Origin: Trema orientale | Taxonomy: Eukaryota > Streptophyta > Magnoliopsida > Rosales > Cannabaceae | DNA: 64,000 bases | Reading direction: 5' to 3' | Assembly: GCA_002914845.1 (NCBI GenBank) | Contig: JXTC01000005.1 | Coordinates: forward strand, 859,904-923,903 | In this document: in pieces, positions 23,540-34,784 of the stretch | How positions within the stretch are numbered: position 1 is the stretch's first letter | Layout of the letters: each line of letters begins with the position of its first letter | The notes under the pieces: model-generated | Seen by the model: only the letters and a program-made list of their open reading frames with translations | The model's database searches: none | What the model was told of the DNA's origin: nothing | Position numbers and translations under genes: made by a program

Positions 23540-24947
23540 GGGAAATTGATATGAATAGTTCATATTTGAGGCAAATGGACTTTTTTAGTTCACTTTTTTA
23601 TAACGACTTTTGTAGTTCAAAATAATGACTTTTTTAGTTGCTTTTAGAGCGAGAAATAATAGTCATTCCGAAACTACTCTTCTGTCATTTTTCGCTTTGT
23701 TACTGGTAGTCACAATTTGTGACTGATTTTTTTTTGAACAGTTTGTTTTAAATCGTTACGAAAATTATGGATTTTTGTTACTCGTAGGCACAATTTGTGA
23801 CTGATTTTTCGCTTTGAAGTCATAATTTTATAACTGATAATCACAGCTTCTATGACGCATTTTCTGGATATATTTTAGATTATTATATTATTCACAATTT
23901 TGAAATTGGTAGTCACAATGTTGTGATTGGTGGTCACAATTTGTTTTACATCATTACGAAGATTGTGAGTTTTTGTTACTGTTAGACGCAATTTGTGACT
24001 GATTTTTCGCTTTAAAGTCATAATTTTGTGACTGATGGTCACAACTTTTATGACGTCTTTTCCAGATATATTTTAAATTATTATGTTACTCACAATTTTG
24101 AAACTGGTAGTCACAATATTGTGATTGGTGGTCACAATTTGTTTTACATCGTTACGAATAATTAAGACAATTTATATGTAACTAATAGTCACACGTTTGT
24201 GACAGGTAGTAACAAAAGATAGAGAACATACTACTTAATTCATCTTGATTTACTTTGTCACATATAATTAGTCACACTATATATGTTCCACTAAATATTA
24301 TTTATTCTCTTCATTGTTTCTAAGAAACTATTGACTAAATTAGAATTTAATAAATTATATCAATATTTCTTACAATATGTGCATATCATTCACCAAATTG
24401 GTGCCCACCTTACAAAATCAAAATAAGTATTCACATTGGCTAATAATAGTTTAATAATAACTGTTTAACAATGAAAAATGGTTAACAAGGCCATAATCCA
24501 CACAAAATCTAATTTTCACATGAAAATCCATAATTTACAGATTAGTAGTCACAATGTGTGACTTTATGTCATAAAATATAGGTCACACAATCCATAACAG
24601 TGGTCAATATTTGTGATTTATAGTTATAAATGTTGTGACAATAACATATTTATGACTTCTTTCAATGGTTTAATAGTTTATAACAGTATTTAACAATGCT
24701 CTAAACTCACGACATCTATTTTTCACACAAAAAATCATGTCATCAAGATTAGTAGTATAAGACTGTAAGTCACACAATCTGTAGCAGCTATAGGTTTCTC
24801 ATAATTCTAAAAAATATAAGATCTGATTTGTGACTATAACTCACAATGTGACAACTATACATTTTTTATTACAAGACACACATATTCACTACCAAAATAC
24901 AATTACAAAAATGAAGTATGAATAAAGAAGCTCGGCTGTTTCTTTGA

Positions 24948-24984
<37 letters not shown>

Positions 24985-25728
24985 TTTAGACTAATTAGAT
25001 CTTAGCATTTAAAATGAAGAACAAAAGCAAGAATACCCAGTTTTTCTTCTTCTTCTATATCATTTATCGCAAAACTGATTTTTTTTTCCCCCTTAGGAAC
25101 CAAACAAAAAGTCAAAGAAAAGCAAGAAAAAAACATATAAAGGATTAAAGCAAAGAAAAAGCTTAAAAGAAAGCGCATATACAGGATTAAAGCAATAATG
25201 CAAATAAAAATGACTACAGCTTTTTATATCGAAAATTTCATTGAAAAACCAAATTAAGGCCATACGAAAATCTATAATATTAATCTTTTCTATATAGCCA
25301 AAAATAGAGAGATCTAGAATAGAGAAGACAACCCAAAAAAAGGATTAATAACAAAATAAGAATGAAGAAGATGAGTTAAGATGGATCGTCTCAGATCTGA
25401 AATCAGCTGGTGTAAAAGTGTACATCGACGTTCAAGATAGGAATGGCACAAACGGCGAAGAAGATGAAGGTGTGGACAGCTATGGCCTTGCCGTTGGTCC
25501 TCATGCTGCCAAACTCTATGGTCGGCTGTGTCCTCAAAGCTGAGTTTCCAGAGCAAAAAAAAAAAAAAAAAGTCTGGAAGCAGGTGATGGGTTGACGAAT
25601 TGAAGGTTATTCACACTGAGGGTATTTTGGACTTTTTATTATGTGAAGAGTATTATAAATGTCATTATGAAAAAGTGAACTAAAAAGGTCCATTTGCCTC
25701 AAATATAAACTATACACGTCAATTTTCC
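23540..25728. mobile_element. 2.2-kb non-autonomous Mutator-like element with 9-bp target duplication
   Basis: Terminal inverted repeats of about 60 bp: left GGGAAATTGATATGAATAG.., right on minus GGAAAATTGACGTGTATAG.., both continuing into TTTGAGGCAAATGGAC and TTTTTAGTTCACTTTTT. Nine-base flanks TTTTATATG match at 23531-23539 and 25729-25737. Long TIRs with a 9-bp duplication define Mutator-like elements. The first 1.2 kb is filled with variants of GTCACAATTTTGTGAC. A GC-richer coding-like stretch lies at about 25385-25550 on minus. No transposase is present. It inserted into the 3' flank of copy 3. Confidence 0.9.
25404..25553 (-). other. Possible captured gene fragment inside the Mutator-like element
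   Basis: On minus, an open frame of about 50 codons (about 25404-25553) reads ALRTQPTIEFGS, then MRTNGKAIAVHTFIFFAVCA and a short tail ending in TAA/TGA-type stop context. It contains one hydrophobic, membrane-like segment. An AG immediately precedes its left part. GC content is well above the rest of the element. This looks like an exon picked up by the element (Pack-MULE), but I do not recognise the parent gene, and an overlapping frame is also open. Confidence 0.4.
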
Positions 25729-25737
25729 TTTTATATG

Positions 25738-26889
25738 AGATAGTGGCGCCACCTCCAGTGCTTGGCCCAAATCTCTCCAAATGGGCTCCAATATTGGTAT
25801 ATCATAAATTTTAACGTGTTAGAGAAAATTACTTTGATAATCTTCAATAGATTATCTAAGAATTCCACGTGTATAATGCTTAAGCTATATCTAAGAATTT
25901 AAATAGATTTTATGAACTTCCTATTATCAAATAGATCAAGAGAGATGGAAAATACTTGAGCTAACGATGATATTATGGTTTGGGCTCCTCAATATAATGC
26001 ATATTTCTTAGATTGAATTTGAAGATTAAAACGGGAGGTGGAAGAAGCTACATGATTAAAAAGTGCTAAAATCAACAAGGGTAGTCAGAAGTTTCAATTT
26101 TTTCAGTATATATATATATATTTTAAATAGTTAATAACTTGTCCTATTTTTCACCAGTAAAAAATTAATAATTCCCCTACAAGTCAAATGCCGATAGTAC
26201 TCAATACAAAACATATCATTTCAAATTATGTTCTGACAAATTTATATTTAAAGCATTTACCAAATAGCAAGTTTAGATACACTTTTATTTTTTATTTTTT
26301 ATTTAAATAAACAAAAATTTACAATTTTTTTGGAAAACATGCTTGATAACATTGTTTTTTTTTTCTTTTTTTTTTTTGAAGAAACATTGTTTTTGTTTTC
26401 TGTTTAAAAAAATTGTAAACAAAATTTTTAAAAATAATGGAAGTGAGAATCTTTCACTTCCAAAAATTTTTTTAAACAAAAAGTAAATCCAAAAAGTGGT
26501 ATTTTTTAAAATAAAATTTAAGTAGTATTTTAGTAAATAAACCTTCAAAAGTGATATTTTTCTAAATAAAATTTTAGAAATTGTATTTTCATAGATGTAT
26601 TTCTCCAAATAAATTTTTAAGTGATATTTTCTAAAAAAATTTAAAAAAATAGTATTTGTCTAATTAATTTTTATTATTGGTTATATTTTTTGTTTTCAAA
26701 AATTTATAAATGATTTGATGTGCTACTAAGTAAATTTTTAATTTTTAAAATTTAAAAAATAAATGGAATTTTTGTTTTTGTTTTCAATTTTTATAAACAA
26801 AAAATTGCCTGCGTATCCAAACATTTGTATGTCAACTTGTCCGACTGGATGAAAAAAAAAAGAAAAAAGAAAAACAGAGATAATCTTAG
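25738..26889. other. 3' flank of copy 3 and AT-rich DNA
   Basis: The first few hundred bases continue the copy 3 downstream homology. About 26265-26828 looks like a decayed Tourist-like element (GTTTAGATAC at the left, GTATCCAAAC at the right), but its ends are weak and I do not call it separately. Confidence 0.4.
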
Positions 26890-27180
26890 AGAAATTTAGG
26901 TGGATGACCAAAATTTTAAATTTGATTAAGTAGATGTCCACTTTTAAAATTTTATAGTTAAATGTTCAAATAGATATATTTTTTACACTTGGTAGATACA
27001 CATATCTACTAATTTTAGTTACTGTTCTGAAATACACTGGGTATATAATTTTTTATACTTGGTATATAAAATTTTACATCTGGGATATATGCATATATAC
27101 CGGACATTTTGCTATAACTTTTGACAAAGGGACCTTTACTGAAATTAGGCCCAAAATTTGGTCATATTTCTATAAACCCC
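26890..27180 (-). repeat. Dispersed repeat B, copy 2 (inverted)
   Basis: Begins AGAAATTTAGGTGGATGACC and ends TATTTCTATAAACCCC, the reverse complement of the copy at 14395. Lies head-to-head with copy 3 of the same repeat, about 50 bp away. Confidence 0.8.
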
Positions 27181-27233
27181 ATAATCCTATTCCCCGAGTC
27201 CCATATATATATATATATATGCTCTAAGTGTTT

Positions 27234-27509
27234 GGGTTTATATAAATATGACCAAATTTTGAGCTCAATTTAAATAAATATCCTTTTGTCAAATGTTATA
27301 GCGAAATATCCAGTATAAATATTTATATACAAAGTGTAAAATTTTATATACTAAATATAGTACATTTCAGTACAATAATGAAAATTGATAAATAATTAAA
27401 CGTATTTACCAAATATAAAAATATATATACATAAATATTTAATTATAAAATTTAAAAAATAGACATCTACTTAATTAAATTTAAAATATTGCTGGTCCAC
27501 CTAAATTTT
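27234..27509 (+). repeat. Dispersed repeat B, copy 3
   Basis: More diverged than copies 1 and 2 but collinear: TATGACCAAATTTTGAGC at the left, TGGTCCACCTAAATTTTT at the right. With copy 2 it makes a large inverted repeat ending about 90 bp before the copy 4 start codon. Confidence 0.75.
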
Positions 27510-27600
27510 TGCAGGTTAACAATCCCACAATACGTATATATAGCCATTAGCGAGAGAAAGAAATTCCAAAAAACCTAACTTAAAACCCAAAGCAAAACTC
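27510..27600 (+). promoter_or_regulatory. Core promoter and leader of DUF1517 copy 4
   Basis: A TATA-like GTATATATAG lies at about 27534, followed by GCCATTAGCGAGAGAAAG and AACTTAAAACCCAA before the start codon. Copy 2 has a matching leader (TATAGCCAGAGAAAGAAA) and copy 5 shares AACTTAAAACCCAAGCAAAAC, so the Gly-rich type has its own promoter lineage. Confidence 0.45.
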
Positions 27601-29578
27601 ATGGCCAAATGTTCGTTGAAACGCTCGAATGAAGTACTCGTTGTTCTGGCTCTCCTAGCTCTGTTAATCTCCGCCGTGGCCGCCGGCATAGGAGGCGGTG
27701 GAGGAACCCGCTCTGGCGGCGGAGGAGGCGGCGCTATCGGTGGAAGCAGCGGCGGAGCTAGAGGTGGAGGAGGAGGACGCGGTGGGGGCGGCGGCGAAAA
27801 GGGGAGAGGCCGTTCACCGTCATCGTCGTCTTCATCTTCCCGAGGAGGTTCCACGGCATCACTTCCCTACATTCATACCTTTCCTTCGTCGTCAGGGCAT
27901 TCGACTCGTTTGAATCCTTGCTATTATAATAACCCAATATTGTTCTTATTACGTGGGGCTTATTCGTTAATATGCAACCCTATTAGCTTAACCATAACAA
28001 GATCATATATTGGTTTTGCTCTGGCTATGGTTATGCTGCTGCTTTTCTTGCTTCACTTTTGGGATAATGAAGATCATATTGGTCCAAGTTATAATACTAC
28101 TACTTTTCTTATGGTTCAGGTATATATGTGTATTTTAAGGTTCATATATGTATATATTGCGCGTTTGATTAATTATATGTGTATTAATTATGGTTCAGTT
28201 GTATGCGTATTATGGTCCATGTATATATTGTGTGTTTGATTTAAGAGAAGTCGCAAAAAGATTATTCATATATTTTATTTTTATGGGCTATTCACAGCTT
28301 GCCTTGTCTGGAAAGGCTACTGCAGATAAATCAAATGTACATAGTTTTCACCATCTACTCACAGGTCAAAATAAATTGTCTAGTATTCTTAAATCACTAG
28401 AAAATTGGCAGAGTTGGAAACTTCTGGTGCATCCATAATGACAATTTTTTATCTTTATTTTTATTTTTTAATTTTTTTTTTCTCTTCTACTGTGGATGCA
28501 GAAACAATATCTCTGCTTTTTCACATGTAAGTGATCAACAGTCTTCCCGCTTGTGCTTTTTATTGTTGTTTCAACTACTATGTAGCTTTTTGGGGCCTTC
28601 AATGGTATGGCTATAAGATTTAAATGTATGCATAAAACGACTTACTTAGTGTTTTAGTACACATTATGGTCTAGAGTGTGACTCAGCATGGACTATTATT
28701 ATATATTTAACATCTTTTCTTGTTTGTTTATTGAAGAAATGTCACTTTTATTATTTACAATTTTGCTGATGGCCTTGATCATGAGCTACCTCAAAATTTT
28801 CTCACAGGTGCTTAATAAGCAAATCAGTGTTGAAGGACGCGAAGAGTGCTTTAAGCAACTTTCATTGGAAGAATGGGAAGGGCTTGACGTAGAGTCACTT
28901 GTCAATTTCAGTGCTAATAAACTTGAAGATAATTCCACATTGGTGATATATCTTTGCTCTAAAAGCTTTTTATGTTTTTATTAATAAATAACATGCCCTC
29001 TGTTCACAATAGATCAGTGACATTGGCCATCTATCTCGGTAGACCCCATATGCCCCATGTGGGCTCAACATAGATGGATAGTCCTGATTGTACATAGTGT
29101 ATGTGCATAGCAAGAGTACTATAACAGTAAATTCTTACGCTACCTAACTGATTCACAACTTTTGTTATGTAGGCTGAATCAACTGAAAATTTTAGCTTCA
29201 AATTAAAGACATTTGTAATTCAATATTTCTCAAATGAAAACTATTTCATTCAAATTCTAGGAAACTTGAGACCAAAGCCTTTAAACTCAAGAAAAAAAGT
29301 GCAAACTTTGAACAATCTACATTCTCATACTTCTTGTTGCTGCTCGAGGTTGTCACAAACTTCCTTCAATTAAAACTTCTGAAAACTTGAACAAGGTTCT
29401 GGAATCTTTGAGTTCCATCTCTCTCGATGAAACTATGGTACCAATATTCTGAATTAAACCTCTCTAAGCGACCTTACCTTCATTTTGTTATTTATTTTTT
29501 CACATTTAACTTTGACATATTTTGCTTCTTTTATAGGCCGTGGAGGCCACTTGGACTTCAGAAAATGAGGATGATTAG
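27601..29578 (+). pseudogene. DUF1517 copy 4, Gly-rich type, disabled
   Basis: Exon 1 (27601-28118) is fully open: signal peptide MAKCSLKRSNEVLVVLALL.., a long Gly tract, then a membrane segment and LMVQ. Exon 2 (about 28300-28366) has a 36-base in-frame deletion compared with copy 5, removing 12 residues. Exon 3 is only 25 bases instead of 56, which throws exon 4 out of frame. Exon 4 itself (28808-28941) is conserved. Exon 5 lacks its acceptor and first codons through a deletion near 29330. Exon 6 ends early at GAT GAT TAG (29576-29578). The exon 1 product alone (signal peptide, Gly tract, membrane span) could still be made. Confidence 0.82.
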
Positions 29579-30389
29579 ATGTCAGAAGAGAAAGTACGTA
29601 CTCTTTGAGAATTCCATCATCTTCTGAGATCAATATGATGTACAAAAAGTACTGATGATACTTGATTTTACTTTATGCTTCTTAGGTTATTGAGAGTTAT
29701 ATATGTCAATGTAGATGTCTATTAGTGATAATGTACATCAGACGGTATTAAAGAGTCGGAGACTTTTTTTTTCCCTTCTTTTTCTTCGTCTCGAATTTTA
29801 TATAAGGTGGAGGCTGTAGCCACCTTCGATGCTTGGCCAAAATTCTCCGATTACCTTTATATAGTGCCCCGGTTGGTATTTTATAGATATTAACGTGTTA
29901 GAGAAAATTACTTTGATAATCTTGTCAAATCCACATGTACATTAATACTTAAGTTAGATTTAAGAATTTAAATAGATTTTATGATGAGTTTCCTATAATC
30001 AAATAATAGAAATGAGACAGAAAATACTTGAGATATTGGAGATAGTTTGGATTCCTCAATAACAGCTGTTTGGAAGAAACTGCATGTTTCTTAGATTGAG
30101 TTTGAAGATAGTTAAAATGGGAGATAGGAGAAGCTACATTGAAAAAGATAGTTAAAGAAGTTTAAAATCAATGTAATGTATTTATATAGGCTCAACATTA
30201 TACTATGTTTGTATTTGAATGGATTAAGTCTTCAATTCTTTAGTAAAATGTCTATGTTTAAATTAAATAGTTTATAAAATGGATAATTTCCCTGCAAATC
30301 AATGTTAATATACAAAACACATCTTTTCAAATTATGTTTTGAAATGTCATTCAGTTAGATATAAGGGGTATTTATAAAATATATATTAA
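29579..30389. other. Intergenic DNA between copies 4 and 5
   Basis: The 3' flank is homologous to those of copies 2 and 3, then AT-rich DNA. No separate gene seen. Confidence 0.4.
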
Positions 30390-30503
30390 AGGCCTGATTG
30401 GATCGTGATTTGAAAACAACATTTTTAGATAGGATGATCTGCAAGTAAGAAAAATAAGAATTTGGAATCATAAAATCAGACTGAATACTAAACCAATCGG
30501 GCC
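30390..30503. mobile_element. Small Tourist-like MITE with TAA duplication
   Basis: 114 bp with ends AGGCCTGATTGG and (minus) GGCCCGATTGG, flanked by TAA at 30387-30389 and 30504-30506. Confidence 0.7.
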
Positions 30504-30610
30504 TAAGTATGTTGCTATGTCAAATACTTTTGTTTTTAAGTCAAATTAAAATTGTCAAACTCTTTTGGATGAAAAGACAATAGGCTCCCATATATATATA
30601 CATATATGGA

Positions 30611-30860
30611 GGACTTCTCAATTATTTCAATTTTTTTGTGACCATGAAATGATACTAAAAAAAATAGTGATAGCATTAAATTTTTTTGATGCTCATAAAT
30701 AGTATTAAATTTTTTTGGCCAACCATCAAACTAATCACCACCGTAGGATATAGATCTAACGGCTTAAATCATTATAACCATTCATGGGTAAATATAGATC
30801 TAACGGCTTAAACCATTGTAACCATCCATGGGTAAATATTGTTATAACCATTTAAACCAA
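30611..30860. repeat. Dispersed repeat C, copy 1
   Basis: Shares GGACTTCTCA, TTTTTTTGTGACCATGAA, CACCGTAGGATAT and ATCTAACGGCTTAAA with 34137-34343. It contains an internal direct duplication of about 45 bp around ATAGATCTAACGGCTTAAA that copy 2 lacks. Class unknown. Confidence 0.75.
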
Positions 30861-30881
30861 ATCTATATATATATATATATA

Positions 30882-31106
30882 AATTCTAATCTAATAGGTA
30901 TTTTTTTTTCATAGGTATTTTCTTTTAACCATTGGATTATTAATCTAATGGTTATTATAATTTAAGTAGTTAGAAAAAAAAAATATTCATTATTTAATAA
31001 TTTTTTTCTCCACCTTTTACTATGAAAAGATTGTAATAATTTTTATTGGACAAAACAATATATATGACTAGGTAAAAAAAAAAAAAAAATCTAATAAATT
31101 AGTGCA
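30882..31106 (+). mobile_element. MITE of the GGCACCAATCC family, copy 3 (decayed)
   Basis: Keeps CTAATAGGTATTTTTTTT at the left, CCATTGGATTATTAATC in the middle and AAATCTAATAAATTAGTGCA at the right, with many substitutions. Lies about 115 bp upstream of the copy 5 start codon. Confidence 0.6.
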
Positions 31107-31220
31107 TATATATATATATACGCGCTCTAGCCTCTAGGTCTCAGTCCCCAAACATGCATACATATATATATATGCGGTCTCCAAAAAAGACCTCATAACT
31201 TAAAACCCAAGCAAAACAGA

Positions 31221-34072
31221 ATGACGGCCAAGTGTTTGTCAAAACCCTTTAAAGAACTATTCATTGTTCTGGCTCTACTAGCTATATTGATCTCCGCCGT
31301 AGCCGGCAAACCAGTCGTTCGGAAAGGCGGTGGAGGCCATGCTGGTGGCGGAAGAGGCGGTCGCGGCAGTAGAGGTGGCGGAAGGGGGTCCGAGCATTCA
31401 CCGCTGCCGTACTTTCACGGGCATTCGACTCCTCATCATATATCATCTTCGACTCGTTTGAATCCTTACTATTATAATTTCTATTATCCAATATTGGTCT
31501 TACGAGGGGCTTGTTCATTATTATGTGGCCATATTAGTTTCACAAGATCATATTTTAATGGTTTTGCTCTGGCTATAATTATGCTACTGGTTTTCTTGTT
31601 TCACTTTTGGGATAATGAAGATGAGCCCTCGAATACTAGTACTGGTCCAAGTTACACTAGCACTGTTATTATGGTTCAGGTATATATATCTCAGTGACAG
31701 AGCCTCTAAAATTTTTCAGAGGGAAAATTTAATGTTAAATTTAATTTTTTTTCCTCTTTTTTTTTTTGCTCTTTATATTTTTTTCCCGTCAAATTTACTT
31801 GTAATTGAGTAACATAATTTTTTTGAAAAAAATTGAGTAATATAATTGAGAACAATGTAAAAATGAATGAAACATAATTAGTCAATATATGGATATTATT
31901 TAAATGATATTTTAAAATGAGATTCAAAAATGTGGAAAAAATTAACTATTTAATAATAGTAGAAATAAAGTTTAAAAATTAATCATAAAATTCAATAAGG
32001 CAAATAAGGGGCATTATTGAATTTTTTATGAAATATGTGGATAAAAATTTTATTATTAAAATTTAAGGGGGCAAATGAAGGATTTAATTGAATATGTTTA
32101 CAAATACTGAAGTAAAAATGAAAATTTCAAAAAGTTGAGGGACCATGTGTCCTGGGCCTAAGGTGGCTCTGTCTCTTTTTTTTTTTTTTTTGACTAATTA
32201 CATGTGTCTGATTTAAGAGAAGTACCAAAAAGATTACCTTATTCATATATTTTGTTTTTATGGGCTATTTGCAGTTTGCCTTGTCCAGAAAGGCTAGTTC
32301 ACTTAAACAAGCTCTTAATCGAATTTCCAAAACTTCAGATAAATCAAATGTACATGGTTTTCACCATCTACTCACAGGTCAAAATAAATTATGTACATAT
32401 ATGTATGATGTGTGTATTGGCAGAGTTGGAAATTAATTAAAGTTCCATGACAATTTTGTTTTTCCTCTTCTACTATGGATGCAGAAAACATATCAGTGCT
32501 ACGGGAACATCATGATTACTGGAACTCTGGTTGTTCATATGTAAGTCACACTCACACATATATGTGTGTATATATATATATAATCTTCATTAGGCTGTAT
32601 ATTTATTTATTTCCTTCTGTTTGGATAATTTAAATTACTTCCGGTTTTTTTTTTTTGATTCCATACAAGGGTACCGTTATTATGGCTCTTCTACTTTTGA
32701 TTATTGTTATTTGTTATATGCGTAGAATCATGAAATTTAAGGTTAACTATGTGTCTAATATCGTAGTTATTGATAGGAGCAAGAAAATATTCCAACAAAA
32801 ACCTTTGAATGAATTTCTCTTTTCCGAGGAAAAAACCAACCAAGGGAGATAAAAGAGGACAACCAGCTGGAGGGTCAATTCAAGTACTATTATTGTAGCT
32901 TTTTGGCCTTCAGTTGTAGGCCATAAGTTTTAGATGTATATTCATATATAGGACTAATGTACCATGCACCCTATGTGACCCAGAATGGAATTTTTTTTTT
33001 TTTTATGCAGGGGGAATGGAATATATGTATGTACGTAATATATGCGTATATGTTTAAACTTTTTTTGTTTGTGTATTGATGAATATATGTATTTAAATAC
33101 AACTTCGCTAATGGCCTTGATCATGAACTACTGCAAAATTTTCTCACAGGTGGACAAGCAGATCAGTGTTGAAGGAAGCGAAAAGTGCTTAAAGCAACTT
33201 TTATTGGAAGACTGGAAAAGAGTTGACAAAGAGTCACTTGTCAATTTCAAGTATAATAAACTCGAAGAAAATTCGGCAGTGGTAATATTTTCTCTCTAAA
33301 AGTTTTTTTTTTTGGGTTCCAATAATAATAACTATGTTAGCATTGGACACAGAACTGATGCATCTGTTATGTTAAGAGTCGTCCATCACAGTAGACCTTA
33401 CATAATTAAGTCCAACTAAATAGTGGCTTCTGATTGCACATATATATGTGTTTCTGTATAACAATAGGTTTAACAATAATTTTTTATTACATATGATATA
33501 TATCTAACTGATTTACAACTTTTTATAGAGCCCAATATTTGTCATTTCTTTTTTAATACCGGCATCACCTGAAAATTTTCTTCAAAAGAGATTAAGTCAT
33601 TTCTAGACGGAAAACCTATTTCATCCAAACTTGGAAACTTGGGGGCAAAGAATCCTTAAAACTCATAAAAATAAATAAATAAGTAAAAGTGCAAACTTTG
33701 ATCATACTTCATTCCTACTTCTCTTCCTTTGAATCTTAATCTCCGTACTCATTTTTTATAGGTGAAAATTCTCGTTGTCGCTCAAGGTGTTCACGAACTT
33801 CCTTCAATTATTACTCATGAAAGCTTGAACGAAGTCCTTCAATCTTTGAGTTCCATCTCTCTCGATGAAGCTGTGGTACCAATATTCTAAAATCTCTAAG
33901 CGACCTTACCTTTATATGTTATCTGTTTTTTCACATTTAACCTTCATGGACTCTATTTCCTTCCTAGGCCGTGGAGGTGACCTGGACTTTACAAGATAAG
34001 GATGGTGACATGATCTCAGAACAGAAAGTACAACTGCTGGAGAATTCATCTTCCGAGACCAATATGATTTAA
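31221..34072 (+). CDS. DUF1517 family protein, copy 5, Gly-rich type, intact
   Basis: Six exons: 31221-31679, 32275-32377, 32485-32540, 33150-33281, 33762-33875, 33968-34072, giving 322 residues with every join in phase. Residues 1-29 are a likely signal peptide (ELFIVLALLAILISAVAG). A Gly/Arg-rich stretch at 35-57 (GGGRGGRGSRGGGRG) follows, then Tyr/Ser-rich sequence and a membrane segment at about 114-130 (FALAIIMLLVFLFHFW). The conserved DUF1517 domain runs from IMVQFALSRKASSLKQALNRI to AVEVTWTLQDKDGD near the C-terminus. It is shorter than copy 1 because the His/Ser and Lys/Glu-rich parts of exon 1 are absent. Exon boundaries match copy 1 exactly in phase. Intron 1 holds an inserted element (31696-32173). 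Function unknown; the family link is to FLAP1, but the N-terminus looks secretory. Confidence 0.83.
31696..32173. mobile_element. Probable TIR element in intron 1 of copy 5
   Basis: The ends GACAGAGCC and GGCTCTGTC are inverted repeats. Intron 1 of copy 4 is only about 180 bp and lacks this block. The sequence resembles common plant hAT-type MITEs; no clear target duplication was found. Confidence 0.5.
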
Positions 34073-34136
34073 ACAAAGTGATAACACTAGGTTTTGATTA
34101 ATGCTTCTTAAGTTGTTTAGACTTATATATATATAT

Positions 34137-34343
34137 GGACTTCTCAGTGGTTACAATTTTTTTGTGACCATGAATGGATACTAAAAAAAGTAGTGATAGC
34201 ACTAAATCTTTTTGATGGTAATAAATAGCATTAAATTTTTTTGGTCAACCATCAAACTAATCGCCACCGTAGGATATTAGATCTAACGGCTTAAACTATT
34301 GTAACCATCTATGGTTAAATATTGTTGTAACCATTTAAACCAA
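34137..34343. repeat. Dispersed repeat C, copy 2
   Basis: Collinear with 30611-30860 but without the internal 45-bp duplication. Both copies sit just outside copy 5, one on each side and in the same orientation. Confidence 0.75.
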
Positions 34344-34366
34344 AACCCATATATATATATTATATG

Positions 34367-34549
34367 GGCACCACTATACATAGGTATTATTTTAGCTAAT
34401 GAAAATTATTTGTACACATTTTTTATATTAAAAAGTAAGAAAGAGAAATAACATTAATAATGCACGTCTTTTTATGCATTTTATTATAGTCGTTAAATCA
34501 ATACATAAGTAAAAGGAAAAAAAAAACAATTACCTAGTGATTGGCAACC
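34367..34549 (-). mobile_element. MITE of the GGCACCAATCC family, copy 4 (inverted)
   Basis: Starts GGCACCACTATACATAGG and ends TTGGCAACC, with AATAATGCACGTCTTTTTATGCAT inside. It is shorter (183 bp) than the 240-bp copies. The flanks are TA-rich. Confidence 0.7.
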
Positions 34550-34644
34550 ATTATATATATACACGTATTTTATTTACCTATATAAAAACATCGGGTATTC
34601 CGTTATTTACCCATTTTATTTTATATTGTTAGATTTTAAATAGA

Positions 34645-34784
34645 AGATGACTATGGTGAGATTTTACTTGTACTAAAAAAATCTAATATATTTAGTGCTA
34701 ATCTTAATATAGAAAGATGACTATGGTGAGATTTTACTTGTACTAAAAAAATCTAATATATTTAGTGCTAATCTTAATATAGAA
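34645..34784. repeat. 70-bp perfect tandem duplication
   Basis: Two adjacent units beginning AGATGACTATGGTGAG at 34645 and 34715 appear identical, so this is a very recent duplication. Confidence 0.9.

Noticed and set aside
23640..24860. Repeated GTCACAA/TTGTGAC units considered as a CRISPR-like array
   Set aside because: Units are irregular, spacers are not unique, and the block lies within a transposon in a plant genome.
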